Below, piece after piece: positions 39,912 to 49,849 of a DNA stretch of 64,000 nucleotides. Under the pieces are notes generated by a model, which worked only from the letters and a program-made list of their open reading frames with translations, did not search any database and was not told the DNA's origin. Made by a program: the position numbers and the translations under genes. Position 1 is the first letter of the stretch; every line of letters starts with the position of its first letter. Origin of the DNA: Azospirillum formosense (GTDB taxonomy: Bacteria; Pseudomonadota; Alphaproteobacteria; Azospirillales; Azospirillaceae); assembly GCF_040500525.1 (NCBI RefSeq), contig NZ_CP159404.1, forward strand, positions 525,001-589,000, written 5' to 3'.

Positions 39912-40562
39912 TCAGCGCGGGTTGAGACGCCGCCACGCGGCGACAAAGGCGTCCGCCCGGTCGCCGACCTCGGCGGCGGACAGGCCCGGCGCGTAGAGCG
40001 CGGACCCCAGCCCGAAGCCGGCCACGCCGGCCTCCAGGAACGGCGCCATGGTGTCCGGGGCGATGCCGCCCACGGGCAGCAGGCGGGTGCCGGTGGGCAG
40101 GATCGCGCGCATCGCCTTGATGACGCGCGGGCCGACCAGCTCCGCCGGGAAGATCTTCAGGGCGTCGGCCCCGGCTGACAGCGCTGCGAAAGCTTCCGTC
40201 GGCGTGGCGATTCCGGGCAGGCTGACCAAGCCCGCGGCCTTGGCGGCGCGGATCACCGCGGTGTCGGCGTGCGGCATCACGACCAGATCGGCCCCAATCT
40301 CCTTGAGCCGGGCCACCTGCTCGACCGCCAGGACCGTCCCGGCGCCGACCAGCGCGTCGCTCGGCAGCAGCCGGCGGATGGCGGCGATGCTGTCGAACGG
40401 ATCGGGCGAGTTCAGCGGCACCTCGATCAGGCGGAAACCGCTGTCGTAGAGCCTCTGCGCGACGCCCTCCGCCTCCGCGGGGGTCAGGCCGCGCAGGATG
40501 GCGACCAGCGGCAGGGCGGAAAAGGCGGCGTCGAAGCGGGCCTTCAGGGATTCATCGGACAT
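39912..40562 (-). CDS. dgoA: 2-dehydro-3-deoxy-6-phosphogalactonate aldolase
   Basis: A 216-aa KDPG/KDPGal aldolase: LPLVAILRGLTPAEAEG, the catalytic Glu in RLIEVPLNSPDPF, and the Schiff-base Lys in DALKIFPAELVGP. The NSP(D/N)P loop after the Glu favours the galactonate (DgoA) branch over Eda. It splits KDPGal into pyruvate and glyceraldehyde 3-phosphate. ATG 40562 is preferred because GGGGGAG, which overlaps the dgoK stop, lies 8 bases upstream; a GTG at 40571 is the alternative. Confidence 0.9.
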   Translation of the reverse strand: MSDESLKARFDAAFSALPLVAILRGLTPAEAEGVAQRLYDSGFRLIEVPLNSPDPFDSIAAIRRLLPSDALVGAGTVLAVEQVARLKEIGADLVVMPHADTAVIRAAKAAGLVSLPGIATPTEAFAALSAGADALKIFPAELVGPRVIKAMRAILPTGTRLLPVGGIAPDTMAPFLEAGVAGFGLGSALYAPGLSAAEVGDRADAFVAAWRRLNPR

Positions 40563-40567
40563 GATGG

Positions 40568-41560
40568 TCACTCCCCCGCCGGCGCGATCAGGCCGGCGGC
40601 AACGGCGAACTGGAAGAGCCCACGCGGGGCGGTGTTCTCAAGCCGGTCGGTGGGCTCGACGCCCAGCAGCTCCAGGCCGCGCATGTAGCGGCGGCAGAGC
40701 GCGCCCTCGCCGATCAGCAGCAGCGGACGGCCTTCATGCAGCTCGTTGCGCATGTGGCCGAGGCCGGAGACCAGCTCGTGCCCGATCAGCAGGCCGGACA
40801 GGTAATCCTTCAGAAGCTCCGCCGGCATGCGGCGGGTGATGCCGAGCGTCCGCGCGGCGAAGATCTGGTGCGTGAAGTCGCCCGGCCCGCCGGCCTGCGC
40901 CGCCCGCACGCCCTCGGCGAAGGCGGCGTCGGACTCGGCCTCCGCCGGGGCGGCGTCCGCCGGCATCAGCCGGCCGAGGATCGAATGCTTGCACAGGACG
41001 GCGAAGGTCTCGCCGGTCATGTAGGTGGAGAAGCGGATCATGCGCCCGCCGACGATCTCCACCCATTTGGAATGGGTGCCCGGAAGCACCATGCAGGCGT
41101 CGCGGCCCCAGTCGGGACGGTCGGCCAGCACGCCGGCGATCTGGATCTCCTCGCCGCGCAGGATGTCCGGCGGACCGCTCGGCGGGTCGTAGAGGACGCC
41201 CGGCGCGATCAGGATGCGGAAGCCCGACGCGCTCTCCACCGGAATGGCCTGCGAGGCCAGGGTGGTCGTGTCGGCGGGGCAACGGACATAGGGGGCCTCG
41301 CGCCATCCCTGGGCGCTGCCGACCATGCCCCCGGCCACCACCGGCAGACCGGGATGTGCGGCCAGCCAATCGCCGCACAGGTCGGCGAAGGCCTGCTCGA
41401 AGCCGGTGATGCCCGGCATCGGCAGGTTCTGTATGCCGTGCGCGTTGGCGCGCTGCTCCAGCACCCGCCCGTCGCCGCCCATCAGGAAGCCGCGCAGGCT
41501 CGAGGTTCCCCAGTCGAGGGCGATCAGCGATGCCCCGACGCCCGTTCGTCCTGTTTCCAT
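40568..41560 (-). CDS. dgoK: 2-dehydro-3-deoxygalactonokinase
   Basis: A 330-aa sugar-acid kinase of the DgoK family: LIALDWGTSSLRGFLMGGDG (phosphate loop), GMVGSAQGWREAPYVRCPAD, VLPGTHSKWVEI and FSTYMTGE. It phosphorylates 2-dehydro-3-deoxygalactonate for the following aldolase. AAGGA lies before ATG 41560, which falls inside the end of iclR (37-base overlap), so translation is coupled to the regulator. Confidence 0.9.
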   Translation of the reverse strand: METGRTGVGASLIALDWGTSSLRGFLMGGDGRVLEQRANAHGIQNLPMPGITGFEQAFADLCGDWLAAHPGLPVVAGGMVGSAQGWREAPYVRCPADTTTLASQAIPVESASGFRILIAPGVLYDPPSGPPDILRGEEIQIAGVLADRPDWGRDACMVLPGTHSKWVEIVGGRMIRFSTYMTGETFAVLCKHSILGRLMPADAAPAEAESDAAFAEGVRAAQAGGPGDFTHQIFAARTLGITRRMPAELLKDYLSGLLIGHELVSGLGHMRNELHEGRPLLLIGEGALCRRYMRGLELLGVEPTDRLENTAPRGLFQFAVAAGLIAPAGE

Positions 41561-42363
41561 CCCAAATCCTTTGAAATCGCGTCGGCGACCGCCCGGACCG
41601 CCGGCCCAAGCTCCTCCATCCGTTCGTCCGGCATGTAGGGCACGGCGCTCGCCACGCTGATGGCGGCGACGACCTGGTTGCGGACGTCACGGATCGGCGC
41701 GCCGACGCAGCGGATGCCGATTTCGTTTTCTTCAAGGTCGAAGGACCAGCCGCGGTCCACATAGGCGGCCAGCCGGGATTCGAACTCCGGCCAGGGCGCC
41801 AGCGGCGGCCGTTCCGGCGCCGCCGCGGTCAGGCGGAGCGCGTGGTCGTACAGCTCCGGCCAGCGCTCGCGCGGCAGGCCGAGGAGAAGCGCCTTGCCGA
41901 GCCCCGTGGAGGCCAGCGGCATGCGCAGGCCGATGCGCGACCGCATCTCCAGCCCGCGCGTGTTCGGAATCTTGTCGAGGTAGAAGACCTCCGCCCCCTC
42001 GACGACGCCGAGATGGACGGTGTCGCCGGTCTGGCGAGCCAGCTCCTCGATGTGCGGGCGGGCGATGGCGACCAGCGGGCGCTGCTCCAGCGCGCGCATG
42101 CCGAGCGCGATCAGCTTCGGCCCCAGCAGATAGCCCTTGTAGGGCACGTGATGCAGATAGCCGTCCTGGGTCAGGCTGTTGAGCATCCGGTGCGTGGTGC
42201 TGCGCGGCGTGCCCAGCCGGGCGGCGATGCCCTTCACGTCCCCGACGCCCGACGCCACGCATTCCAGGAGGGCGAGGCCGCGCATCAGCGTCTGGGTTCC
42301 GGAGGCCTGAGGCTTCTCCGGAGACGCTTGTGCATCGAGCGGATTTGCTCCGATGCCGGCCAT
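41524..42363 (-). CDS. IclR-family regulator of the galactonate-type operon
   Basis: A 279-aa regulator. The winged helix has QTLMRGLALLECVASG and AARLGTPRSTTHRMLNSLTQDGYL; the effector domain (about 100-270) has GDTVHLGVVEGAEVFYLDKI and VAAISVASAVPYM. ATG 42363 is chosen for the strong GGAGGGGGG just upstream; the frame continues upstream to 42441. It heads the eight-gene operon and overlaps dgoK. It probably answers to a pathway sugar acid and binds near the inverted repeat at 42388. Confidence 0.88.
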   Translation of the reverse strand: MAGIGANPLDAQASPEKPQASGTQTLMRGLALLECVASGVGDVKGIAARLGTPRSTTHRMLNSLTQDGYLHHVPYKGYLLGPKLIALGMRALEQRPLVAIARPHIEELARQTGDTVHLGVVEGAEVFYLDKIPNTRGLEMRSRIGLRMPLASTGLGKALLLGLPRERWPELYDHALRLTAAAPERPPLAPWPEFESRLAAYVDRGWSFDLEENEIGIRCVGAPIRDVRNQVVAAISVASAVPYMPDERMEELGPAVRAVADAISKDLGWKQDERASGHR

Positions 42364-42387
42364 ATCCCCCCTCCCGCGTTCTTGTTC

Positions 42388-42402
42388 GATATCTGGCATA
42401 TC
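42388..42402. promoter_or_regulatory. Candidate IclR operator
   Basis: GATATCTGGCATATC: 5-bp inverted arms GATAT/ATATC around CTGGC, 25 bases upstream of the iclR ATG. Confidence 0.4.
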
Positions 42403-42515
42403 AGTTTCCACCACCTTATGAAGGCGTAGGCAGTGTGTCAAATAAATAAATCATCGTCCATATAGTGAGACAACGCCGGTGCAGAACAGCCTTGCCCGGC
42501 CGTTCGGGCGGCCGT

Positions 42516-42544
42516 CTTGATCGGGGCGGCACCCCTGCCCATCT
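42516..42544 (+). promoter_or_regulatory. Sigma-32-like heat-shock promoter of clpB
   Basis: CTTGATC, 14 bases, then GCCCATCT matches the RpoH consensus CTTGAAA-N14-CCCCATnT well. It lies 100 bases before the clpB ATG. Confidence 0.65.
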
Positions 42545-42643
42545 GTTCCCTTGAGGCGACCGGGGCCGCGCATGGTGCGGGCCACACAGGCCGTCTTCCC
42601 GCGCCTTCGCAAAGGGCGGGAACCATAACGAACGGAGTGCCTG

Positions 42644-45307
42644 ATGGACTTCGGTCTGTTCACCGACCGTGCGCGCGGCGTCATCCAGGCTGCGCAACTG
42701 GCGGCTCTTGCCGGACGCCACCAACAGCTCGTCCCCGAACATCTCGTGAAGGCCCTGGTCGAGGACGCCGACGGCGTGCCCGCCAAGCTGATCCGCGATG
42801 CCGGCGGCGACCCCGAGCTTCTGAAGACCGCCGCCGAGGAAACCCTGAACCGCCAGACCCGTGTGGACGGCGAAGGGCCGCACCCGATCTTCATGTCCCC
42901 GGCGCTCGCCGGCGTGCTCCAGAACGCCGTCGAAACGGCGCGCGGGGCCGGCGACAAGTTCGTCTCCCCCGAACGGCTGCTCGAATCGCTGGCCGCCCAG
43001 GGCGGCAGCACCCGCGCGCTGTTCCACCGCGCCGGCGTCGATCCGGCGGTGCTGGTCGAGGGCGTCGAGTCGCTGAGCAAGAACCGCCCCGCCGACCGGC
43101 AGGAGGATTCCCAGATGGGCGAGGCGCTCGCCAAATACGCCCGCGACCTGACGGAAGAGGCGCGGCAGGGCCGTCTCGACCCGGTGATCGGGCGCGACGA
43201 CGAGATCCGGCGGACCATCCAGGTCCTGGCCCGGCGCACGAAGAACAACCCGGTGCTGATCGGCGAGCCCGGCGTCGGCAAGACCGCCGTGGTGGAGGGT
43301 CTGGCCCAGCGGCTGGCCTCCGGCGACGTGCCGGAGGGGCTGAAGGACCGGCGCGTGCTCGCGCTCGACCTCACCGCCCTGCTGGCCGGCGCCAAGTTCC
43401 GCGGCGACTTCGAGGAGCGGCTGAAGGCCGTCCTGGCCGAGGTGCAGCAGGCGGCCGGCCGCATCATCCTGTTCATCGACGAGTTGCACTCGCTGATCGG
43501 CGCCGGCCGCACGGACGGCGCGATGGACGCCGCCAACATGCTGAAGCCCGCGCTGGCGCGCGGCGAGCTGCGCTGCGTCGGCGCCACCACGCCGGACGAG
43601 TACCGCAAGTACATCGAGAAGGACGCGGCGCTCGCCCGCCGCTTCCAGCCGGTGAACGTTGACGAGCCGTCCGACGAGGACGCCGTGTCGATCCTGCGCG
43701 GCATCAAGGGCAAGTACGAGGTGCACCACGGCGTGCGCATCGCCGACGCGGCGGTGGTCGCGGCGGTGCAGCTCTCCGCCCGCTACATCGCCGACCGCCG
43801 CCTGCCCGACAAGGCCATCGACCTCGTCGACGAGGCGGCCAGCCGCCTGCGCATGGCCATCGACAGCAAGCCGGAGGCCCTGGACGCCGTCGGCCGCCGC
43901 GTCGCCCAGTTGAAGATCGAGCGCGAGGCCCTGAAGTCCGAGCCGGACGCCGCGTCGCAGGAACGGCTGCTCAAGCTGGAGGCCGAACTCGCGGAGGACG
44001 AGGCGAAGCTGACCGCCATGGAGGAGGAATGGCGCGTCGGCCAGTCCCGCCGCACCGAGGGCCGCCTGAAGGAGGAGCTGGACCAGGCCCGCACGAAGCT
44101 GGAGCACGCGCAGCGCGACGGCGACTGGGCGAAGGCCGGCGAGCTGGCCTACGGCGTCGTCCCCGACCTGGAGAAGCGTCTGGCCGAGGCCGAATCCCGC
44201 GCCAACGCGGAGCGGGAGGAGGTCACGGCGAAGGACATCGCCGCCGTGGTCACCCGCTGGACCGGCATCCCGGTGGACCGCATGCTGGACAGCGAGCGGC
44301 AGCGGCTGAAGGGCATGGAGGACCGGCTGGCCGAGCGCGTCGTCGGCCAGGCGGAGGCGGTGCGCGCCGTCTCCAAGGCGGTGCGCCGGGCGCGGGCCGG
44401 GTTGAAGGACCCGAACCGTCCCACCGGCTCCTTCCTGTTCCTCGGCCCGACCGGCGTCGGCAAGACGGAGCTGGCCAAGGCGCTGGCCGCCTTCCTGTTC
44501 GACGACGAGACCGCGGTGACCCGCGTCGACATGTCGGAGTACATGGAGAAGCACTCCGTCGCCCGCATGATCGGCTCGCCTCCGGGCTATGTCGGGTATG
44601 ACGACGGCGGCACGCTGGCCGAGAAGATCCGGCGTCGGCCCTATCAGGTCGTCCTGCTGGACGAGGTGGAGAAGGCCCATCCGGACGTGCTGAACGTGCT
44701 GCTCCAGGCGCTCGACGACGGGCGGCTGACCGACGGCCAGGGCCGCACGGCGGACTTCCGCCACGCGATCCTGATCATGACGTCGAACCTGGGGGCGGAC
44801 GCCCTGACGGCGCTCGGCGAGGACGAAAGCCTGGAGGGCGCCCGGGTCGAGGTGATGGACGCGGTGCGCCGCGCCTTCCGGCCGGAGTTCCTGAACCGGC
44901 TGGACGACGTGCTGATCTTCCGCCGGCTGGGGCGCGAGCAGATGGCCCACATCGTGGACATTCAGCTCGCCCGCGTCGCCGACCGTCTGGCCGAGCGTGG
45001 CCTGTCGCTGACCGCCGACGACGCGGCCCGCGCCCGCCTCGCCGACCTCGGCTGGGACCCGGCCTTCGGCGCCCGTCCGTTGAAGCGGGCGGTGCAGAAT
45101 CTGGTGGAGGACCCGATCGCCGAGCGTCTGCTCGACGGCGAGGTGGACGAGCGCTCGACCCTGCACCTGTCGGCGCGGGACGGTCGCCTGACCTTGGACG
45201 GTGTGCCCGTCGAGGAGGACCGCGCCACCGGCTTCAAGGCCCCGGAGCGCCCGCCGCTGGGCTTCGCCCTGACCGGCAGCGGCCGCAGTAGCGCCGCCGT
45301 TCACTGA
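42644..45307 (+). CDS. clpB: ATP-dependent chaperone ClpB
   Basis: An 887-aa disaggregase, slightly longer than E. coli ClpB (857 aa). Domains: Clp N-domain (1-150), AAA1 with Walker A GEPGVGKT (207-214) and [11 protein letters not shown], the ClpB-specific coiled-coil middle domain (about 410-530), AAA2 with GPTGVGKTE (about 605) and GYVGYDDGG pore loop, and the Clp C-terminal domain. It works with DnaK to rescue aggregated proteins. Upstream lies a sigma-32-like promoter and downstream a strong terminator, so it is a single-gene heat-shock unit. Confidence 0.96.
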   Translation: MDFGLFTDRARGVIQAAQLAALAGRHQQLVPEHLVKALVEDADGVPAKLIRDAGGDPELLKTAAEETLNRQTRVDGEGPHPIFMSPALAGVLQNAVETARGAGDKFVSPERLLESLAAQGGSTRALFHRAGVDPAVLVEGVESLSKNRPADRQEDSQMGEALAKYARDLTEEARQGRLDPVIGRDDEIRRTIQVLARRTKNNPVLIGEPGVGKTAVVEGLAQRLASGDVPEGLKDRRVLALDLTALLAGAKFRGDFEERLKAVLAEVQQAAGRIILFIDELHSLIGAGRTDGAMDAANMLKPALARGELRCVGATTPDEYRKYIEKDAALARRFQPVNVDEPSDEDAVSILRGIKGKYEVHHGVRIADAAVVAAVQLSARYIADRRLPDKAIDLVDEAASRLRMAIDSKPEALDAVGRRVAQLKIEREALKSEPDAASQERLLKLEAELAEDEAKLTAMEEEWRVGQSRRTEGRLKEELDQARTKLEHAQRDGDWAKAGELAYGVVPDLEKRLAEAESRANAEREEVTAKDIAAVVTRWTGIPVDRMLDSERQRLKGMEDRLAERVVGQAEAVRAVSKAVRRARAGLKDPNRPTGSFLFLGPTGVGKTELAKALAAFLFDDETAVTRVDMSEYMEKHSVARMIGSPPGYVGYDDGGTLAEKIRRRPYQVVLLDEVEKAHPDVLNVLLQALDDGRLTDGQGRTADFRHAILIMTSNLGADALTALGEDESLEGARVEVMDAVRRAFRPEFLNRLDDVLIFRRLGREQMAHIVDIQLARVADRLAERGLSLTADDAARARLADLGWDPAFGARPLKRAVQNLVEDPIAERLLDGEVDERSTLHLSARDGRLTLDGVPVEEDRATGFKAPERPPLGFALTGSGRSSAAVH

Positions 45308-45326
45308 GCGTGACGCGACACGAGAC

Positions 45327-45353
45327 CCCCGGTCCGCAAGGACCGGGGTTTTT
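45327..45353 (+). terminator. Intrinsic terminator of clpB
   Basis: Stem CCCCGGTCC/GGACCGGGG (9 bp, perfect) with GCAA tetraloop, followed by TTTTT. It lies 20 bases after the clpB stop. Confidence 0.93.
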
Positions 45354-45452
45354 CGTTGCGCGCGTCCCCCAACGCACCATGGATGTCCCGCGCTCTGTGG
45401 TAAGCAGGGGTCCGTTGCGCCGTGATCGGCGCGCCATGCGGAGGGCCGGGGA

Positions 45453-46046
45453 ATGAGTGGAATGAACGGCTACGGTGAAAACGCGGAAGCGCTCACGGAA
45501 CAGTACGAGAGTGTGGCGTTCGCCGATGTGCATCGCGACGTGCTCCACCTCTTCCCCTCCCGGCCGAGCCGCATCCTGGACATCGGCGCGGGCACGGGAC
45601 GCGACGCGGCTGCCCTGTCGGTCCTCGGCCACAAGGTGACCGCCGTCGAACCGACAGCGGAGCTTCGCGGCGCGGGGATGCGCATCCACGCCGCGACGCC
45701 GATCCGGTGGATCGATGATGGTCTGCCGGAGCTGGCGGAGGTGCGGAGCCAGGGCGGGCGCTACGACGTCGTCCTGCTCACCGCCGTGTGGATGCACCTT
45801 GATGATGACCAGCGCGGCATCGCGATGCCGCACATCGCGGGCCTCCTGACCCCGAACGGCAGGGTCATCATGTCCTTGCGGCACGGCCCCGTGCCTGCGG
45901 GGCGGACGATGTATGAGGTTTCGGCCGCCGAGACCATCGACCTCGCCGCGTCCGTCGGCCTTCGCTGCATCCATCGCAATGACCGGGAGGATATGCTCGG
46001 CCGCGGCGACGTGTCCTGGAGCTTCGTTGGGCTGGAAGCCCGCTGA
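45453..46046 (+). CDS. Class I SAM-dependent methyltransferase
   Basis: A 197-aa methyltransferase: motif I ILDIGAGTGRDAAALS (about 41), an acidic residue after VTAVEP, and motif IV-like DVVLLTAVWMHLDDD. The N-terminal NAEALTEQYESVAFADVH is typical of small Rossmann methyltransferases acting on small molecules or proteins. The substrate cannot be told. GGGGA sits immediately ahead of the ATG. Alone on its strand. Confidence 0.85.
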   Translation: MSGMNGYGENAEALTEQYESVAFADVHRDVLHLFPSRPSRILDIGAGTGRDAAALSVLGHKVTAVEPTAELRGAGMRIHAATPIRWIDDGLPELAEVRSQGGRYDVVLLTAVWMHLDDDQRGIAMPHIAGLLTPNGRVIMSLRHGPVPAGRTMYEVSAAETIDLAASVGLRCIHRNDREDMLGRGDVSWSFVGLEAR

Positions 46047-46079
46047 CGGCTTCCACCTCCCGCGTGTCGATGGCCGCGG

Positions 46080-46898
46080 TTAGGGGCGCTGACCTTCGGG
46101 CACCATCAGCCAGCGCGCCAGGGCGTAGAGGTTGACGGCCACATAGACCGCCGCCCCGACCACCCCCATGATGAGGCCGCCGAGCTGCTGGTCGGCCAGC
46201 GCCGACAGGCCCCAGGGCGCGGTTGTGTCCAGATGGTAGACGAACAGCGGCTGCGGGGCGAAGATCAGCAGCGCCGCCAGGATGGCGAGATGGACCGAGG
46301 TGCCGAAGGCCGACAGCAGCCCCCGCCCCCGCATCGCCCCATCGTCGGGGGCCAGCACCGTCCGCCACGCGGCCACCGCGCCGACGAGCAGGCTGGCGTG
46401 CATGACCCACAGCACCGCGTCGAAGCGCAGCGCCGCCATGTAGGGCCCCGGCAGGTGCCATACCCAGAGGAACAGCCCGAACAGACCCCAGGCGATCTCC
46501 GGAACCGCGAGGGGTGAGGCGAGGGTCCGTACCCAGCCCGGCCAGCGCACCACGCCCATCGGCCAGGACAGGACCAGCAGGGGCGCCGCCACCTGGATGG
46601 TCAGAAGATGCTGGACCACCCGCGCCGAGAACAGGGCGGAGGTCAGGTTGCACAACGGCGACACGAAGGCGGCGAACAGCACCAGCCATCCGGCGGCGAA
46701 GCACCAGGGCTGGTGCCGAGCCATGCCCGCCCCATGCCGCCGCACCACCATCGCGTATCCCACGGCGGCCAAGGCGAAGACGGACAGCAGGACCGGATCG
46801 CCGTTCCAGGCGCTCCAGAACCCCTCCGGCACCGGCGGGGCACCGCAATAGGGAATGATGGACGGCAGCGTCGCGGAGAGCGGCGTTTCGGTGAGCAC
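46080..46898 (-). CDS. CtaG-like (caa3-type) cytochrome c oxidase assembly protein
   Basis: A 272-aa polytopic protein with about seven membrane segments. Conserved text of the caa3-type CtaG family is visible: FSARVVQHLLTIQVAAPLLVLS, LWVWHLPGPYMAALRF and ADQQLGGLIMGVVG, including histidines and Gln suited to copper handling. It starts at GTG 46898 behind AGGGAGGT. No oxidase subunits lie nearby. Its exact copper-delivery role in Gram-negatives is uncertain. Confidence 0.83.
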   Translation of the reverse strand: MLTETPLSATLPSIIPYCGAPPVPEGFWSAWNGDPVLLSVFALAAVGYAMVVRRHGAGMARHQPWCFAAGWLVLFAAFVSPLCNLTSALFSARVVQHLLTIQVAAPLLVLSWPMGVVRWPGWVRTLASPLAVPEIAWGLFGLFLWVWHLPGPYMAALRFDAVLWVMHASLLVGAVAAWRTVLAPDDGAMRGRGLLSAFGTSVHLAILAALLIFAPQPLFVYHLDTTAPWGLSALADQQLGGLIMGVVGAAVYVAVNLYALARWLMVPEGQRP

Positions 46899-46930
46899 GG
46901 CTGGACCTCCCTTGGCCTACAGCCGTGTAA

Positions 46931-46952
46931 AACCCGGAATGGCTCTCGGGTT
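46931..46952 (-). terminator. Probable terminator of lldR
   Basis: AACCCG-N10-CGGGTT hairpin followed, in the leftward direction, by TTTTAC. It lies about 28 bases after the lldR stop and could also serve as a buffer before the CtaG-like gene. Confidence 0.5.
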
Positions 46953-46979
46953 CCCGAATGACGGGCGACCGAACGGGGC

Positions 46980-47747
46980 TCAGGCCCGCTCGGCGGTTTC
47001 GATCAGGTCGGTGCGCCCGATGCGGCGCAGGGAGGCCTCCAGCCGCGTGTCGTCCTCGCGGATCTCCCGCAGGGTGTGCAGCGTGAACATCACATGCGCC
47101 TCCGCCGCCGCATGGGCGGCCTCGGCGTCGCCGGCCAGCACCGCGTCGACGATGGCCAGATGCTGCTCCAGCAGCAGGTCGCGCACGCCGGGCCGGGTGT
47201 AGAGCCGGTCGCGGTTGTAGAACACGTCGTTGCGCAGCATTTCCGACAGCGCGCCCATGATGTGCAGCATCACCGTGTTGTGCGCCGCCTCGTAGAAGGC
47301 GAGGTGCAACTGGGCGTCCACGTCGGCCTCCTCCGACGGGTCGTCCTTGCCGTGGGCGTCGCGCATGCGCTGGGCCAGGGCGCGGATCGCCTTGCGGTCG
47401 AGGTCGGTCGCCCGTTGGGCGGCCAGCTTGGCGGCGGCGGCCTCGATGGAGGTGCGGAACTCCAGATAATGGAAGGGCGCGTCCGGATCGGATTGCAGCA
47501 GCGCCGCCAGCGGGGCGGCGATGGGCGCCAGGAACTGCGCGATGTGCGTGCCGTTGCGCCCGGAGACGAGCAGCCCGCGCTCCTCCAGCTTCTCCAGCGC
47601 GTCGCGCAGCGACGGGCGCGAGACGTCCAGCTTGAGCGCCAGATCGCGTTCCGGCAGCAGCTTCTCCCCCGGGCGCAGCACGCCTTCCCGGATCAGCGTC
47701 TCCAGATGGTCCGCGATGGCGTCCGCCAATTTGGCCGGCTTGATCAT
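46980..47747 (-). CDS. lldR: GntR/FadR-family lactate regulator LldR
   Basis: A 255-aa regulator. The GntR winged helix reads LADAIADHLETLIREGVLRPGEKLLPERDLALKL and SRPSLRDALEKLEERGLL; the FadR-type all-helical FCD domain (about 90-230) carries metal-ligand positions (DAQLHLAFYEAAHN; EQHLAIVDAVLAGD). ATG 47747 aligns with the start of E. coli LldR; ATG 47774 would add nine residues. Divergent from lctP, with an LldR-type operator between them, it is the expected lactate-responsive repressor. Confidence 0.87.
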   Translation of the reverse strand: MIKPAKLADAIADHLETLIREGVLRPGEKLLPERDLALKLDVSRPSLRDALEKLEERGLLVSGRNGTHIAQFLAPIAAPLAALLQSDPDAPFHYLEFRTSIEAAAAKLAAQRATDLDRKAIRALAQRMRDAHGKDDPSEEADVDAQLHLAFYEAAHNTVMLHIMGALSEMLRNDVFYNRDRLYTRPGVRDLLLEQHLAIVDAVLAGDAEAAHAAAEAHVMFTLHTLREIREDDTRLEASLRRIGRTDLIETAERA

Positions 47748-47888
47748 TCCCTTGCCTTGCCCCTTGCCCTGCATCCGCAGAAATCCCGCCCGCTTCCGAA
47801 GGTTAGATATCGTCAGGGCTCTCGCACGTCCAGCCCCCGCTCGCCCCGCGGCACCGTTTCCCGATCACACCGCCCCTGGAAGGGTCAG

Positions 47889-47901
47889 GTGGTAATACCA
47901 C
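47889..47901. promoter_or_regulatory. LldR operator
   Basis: GTGGTAATACCAC fits the FadR-subfamily consensus TGGTnnnACCA exactly and extends one base further on each side. It lies between divergent lldR and lctP. Confidence 0.8.
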
Positions 47902-47992
47902 GGGCAAGAAAAAGTCTCTCGCTACGCTGACGGTAAATTGAATTTTCCCTATTGCCAACCATTGCGACCCAATGTATCCGTTCTGAGCCTTT

Positions 47993-48009
47993 GGTCATAA
48001 GTTTTGACC
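47993..48009. promoter_or_regulatory. Second inverted repeat before lctP
   Basis: GGTCA-N7-TGACC within the lctP leader region, preceded by TT. It does not fit the LldR spacing but may be a further regulatory site. Confidence 0.35.
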
Positions 48010-48160
48010 GGAGCCCAACCCAAGAAAAAACTGATTTCCACGACCCGCCGGGCGTGGAACGACAGGCGGCGCGCGTCCGGATAAGACGTGCGGATCCGGG
48101 CTCCACCCATGGTCGCTGGCCAAAGCGCAGAACCGAGAATCTGCGGCATAGGTAGGAAAC

Positions 48161-49849
48161 ATGCAGCCCTGGACACAAGTCTACGATCCCGCGGGTAACC
48201 TTTGGCTTTCGGCACTTGTGGCCGCGTTGCCGATCATTTTCTTCTTCATCGCGCTGACCGTTCTGCGCTTGAAGGGCCACGTCGCGGGCACCATCACCGT
48301 CGCCATCTCGCTGGCCGTCGCCATCCTGTTCTACAAGATGCCGGTCGGCATGGCGCTGGCGTCCGCCGGATACGGCTTCCTCTACGGCCTGTGGCCCATC
48401 GCCTGGATCATCGTGGCCGCCGTGTTCCTCTACAAGATCACGGTCAAGACCGGCCAGTTCGAGATCATCCGCTCGTCGGTGGTGTCGATCACCGAGGACC
48501 AGCGGCTTCAGATGCTGATGGTCGGCTTCTCCTTCGGCGCCTTCCTGGAAGGTGCGGCGGGCTTCGGCGCGCCGGTCGCCATCACCGCGGCGCTGCTGGT
48601 CGGGCTGGGCTTCAACCCGCTCTACGCCGCCGGCCTCTGCCTGATCGCCAACACCGCCCCGGTGGCCTTCGGCGCCATGGGCATCCCGATCATCGTCGCC
48701 GGTCAGGTCACCTCGCTCGATCCGTTCAAGATCGGCGCCATGGCCGGCCGCCAGCTGCCGCTGCTGTCCGTCTTCGTGCCCTTCTGGATCATCATGATCA
48801 TGGACGGCTGGAAGGGCGTGCGCGAAACCTGGCCCGCCATCCTGGTCGCCGGCGGCACCTTCGCCGTCACCCAGTACTTCACCGCCAACTTCATCGGGCC
48901 TGAGCTGCCGGACATCACCTCCGCCCTGGTCAGCCTCGTCAGCATCACCGTCTTCCTGAAGTTCTGGAAGCCCAAGGCGATCTTCCGCTTCGCCAACTCC
49001 CCGCTGCCCGCCGGTCCGGTGCCGCAGTCGGTCGGCGCCATGGCGTCGAGCGAGTTCAACGCCCAGCGCGGCTACAGCGCCGGCGAGATCGCCAAGGCCT
49101 GGTCGCCCTTCCTCATCCTGACCGTGATCGTCACGATCTGGAGCCTGAAGCCCTTCAAGGCCCTGTTCGCCAAGGGCGGCGCGCTGGCCGACACGGTGCT
49201 GTACTTCCCGATCGCCGGGCTGGACAAGCTGGTGCTGAAGGCCGCCCCGATCGTCGCCTCGCCGAAGCCCATCGAGGCCGTCTACAAGCTCGACCTGCTG
49301 TCGGCCACCGGCACGGCCATCCTGATCTCCGCGATCATCACGATGATCATGCTGAAGATGCGCCCGGCCGACGGCGTCAAGACCTTCGTCGAGACGGTCA
49401 GCGAGTTGAAGCGCCCGATCTACTCGATCGGCATGGTCCTGGCCTTCGCCTTCATCGCCAACTACTCGGGCCTGTCCTCGACCCTGGCGCTGCTGCTGGC
49501 CGGCACGGGTTTCCTCTTCCCGTTCTTCTCGCCGATCCTGGGCTGGCTGGGCGTGTTCCTGACCGGGTCCGACACGTCGAGCAACGCGCTGTTCTGCGGC
49601 CTCCAGGCCACCACGGCGCAGCAGGTGGGCGTGTCCGACGTGCTGATGGTCGCGGCCAACACGACCGGCGGCGTCACCGGCAAGATGATCTCCCCGCAGT
49701 CGATCGCCGTGGCCTGCGCCGCGGTGGGTCTGGTCGGCCGCGAGTCCGAGCTGTTCCGCTTCACCGTGAAGCACAGCCTGTTCTTCGTCGCGATCATCGG
49801 CGTCATCACGATGATCCAGGCCTACATCCTGCCCTGGATGATCCCCTAA
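48161..49849 (+). CDS. lctP: L-lactate permease
   Basis: A 562-aa LctP-family membrane protein with about 13 hydrophobic segments: [22 protein letters not shown] at the start, [25 protein letters not shown] in the middle and [15 protein letters not shown] near the end, all family hallmarks. It imports lactate (and probably glycolate) with protons. TAGGAAAC precedes the ATG. It opens the lactate gene cluster and is likely derepressed by lactate through LldR. Confidence 0.95.
   Translation: MQPWTQVYDPAGNLWLSALVAALPIIFFFIALTVLRLKGHVAGTITVAISLAVAILFYKMPVGMALASAGYGFLYGLWPIAWIIVAAVFLYKITVKTGQFEIIRSSVVSITEDQRLQMLMVGFSFGAFLEGAAGFGAPVAITAALLVGLGFNPLYAAGLCLIANTAPVAFGAMGIPIIVAGQVTSLDPFKIGAMAGRQLPLLSVFVPFWIIMIMDGWKGVRETWPAILVAGGTFAVTQYFTANFIGPELPDITSALVSLVSITVFLKFWKPKAIFRFANSPLPAGPVPQSVGAMASSEFNAQRGYSAGEIAKAWSPFLILTVIVTIWSLKPFKALFAKGGALADTVLYFPIAGLDKLVLKAAPIVASPKPIEAVYKLDLLSATGTAILISAIITMIMLKMRPADGVKTFVETVSELKRPIYSIGMVLAFAFIANYSGLSSTLALLLAGTGFLFPFFSPILGWLGVFLTGSDTSSNALFCGLQATTAQQVGVSDVLMVAANTTGGVTGKMISPQSIAVACAAVGLVGRESELFRFTVKHSLFFVAIIGVITMIQAYILPWMIP

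Larger units (their letters stand above)
47748..48160. other. lldR-lctP divergent control region
   Basis: About 410 bases, AT-rich near its right half. It holds the LldR operator (47889-47901), a second inverted repeat (47993-48009), and the lctP ribosome site TAGGAAAC just before 48161. No gene is seen. Confidence 0.6.

Noticed and set aside
42416-45304. A 962-aa leftward frame opposite clpB
   Set aside because: Shadow frame. ClpB is unmistakable on the other strand.
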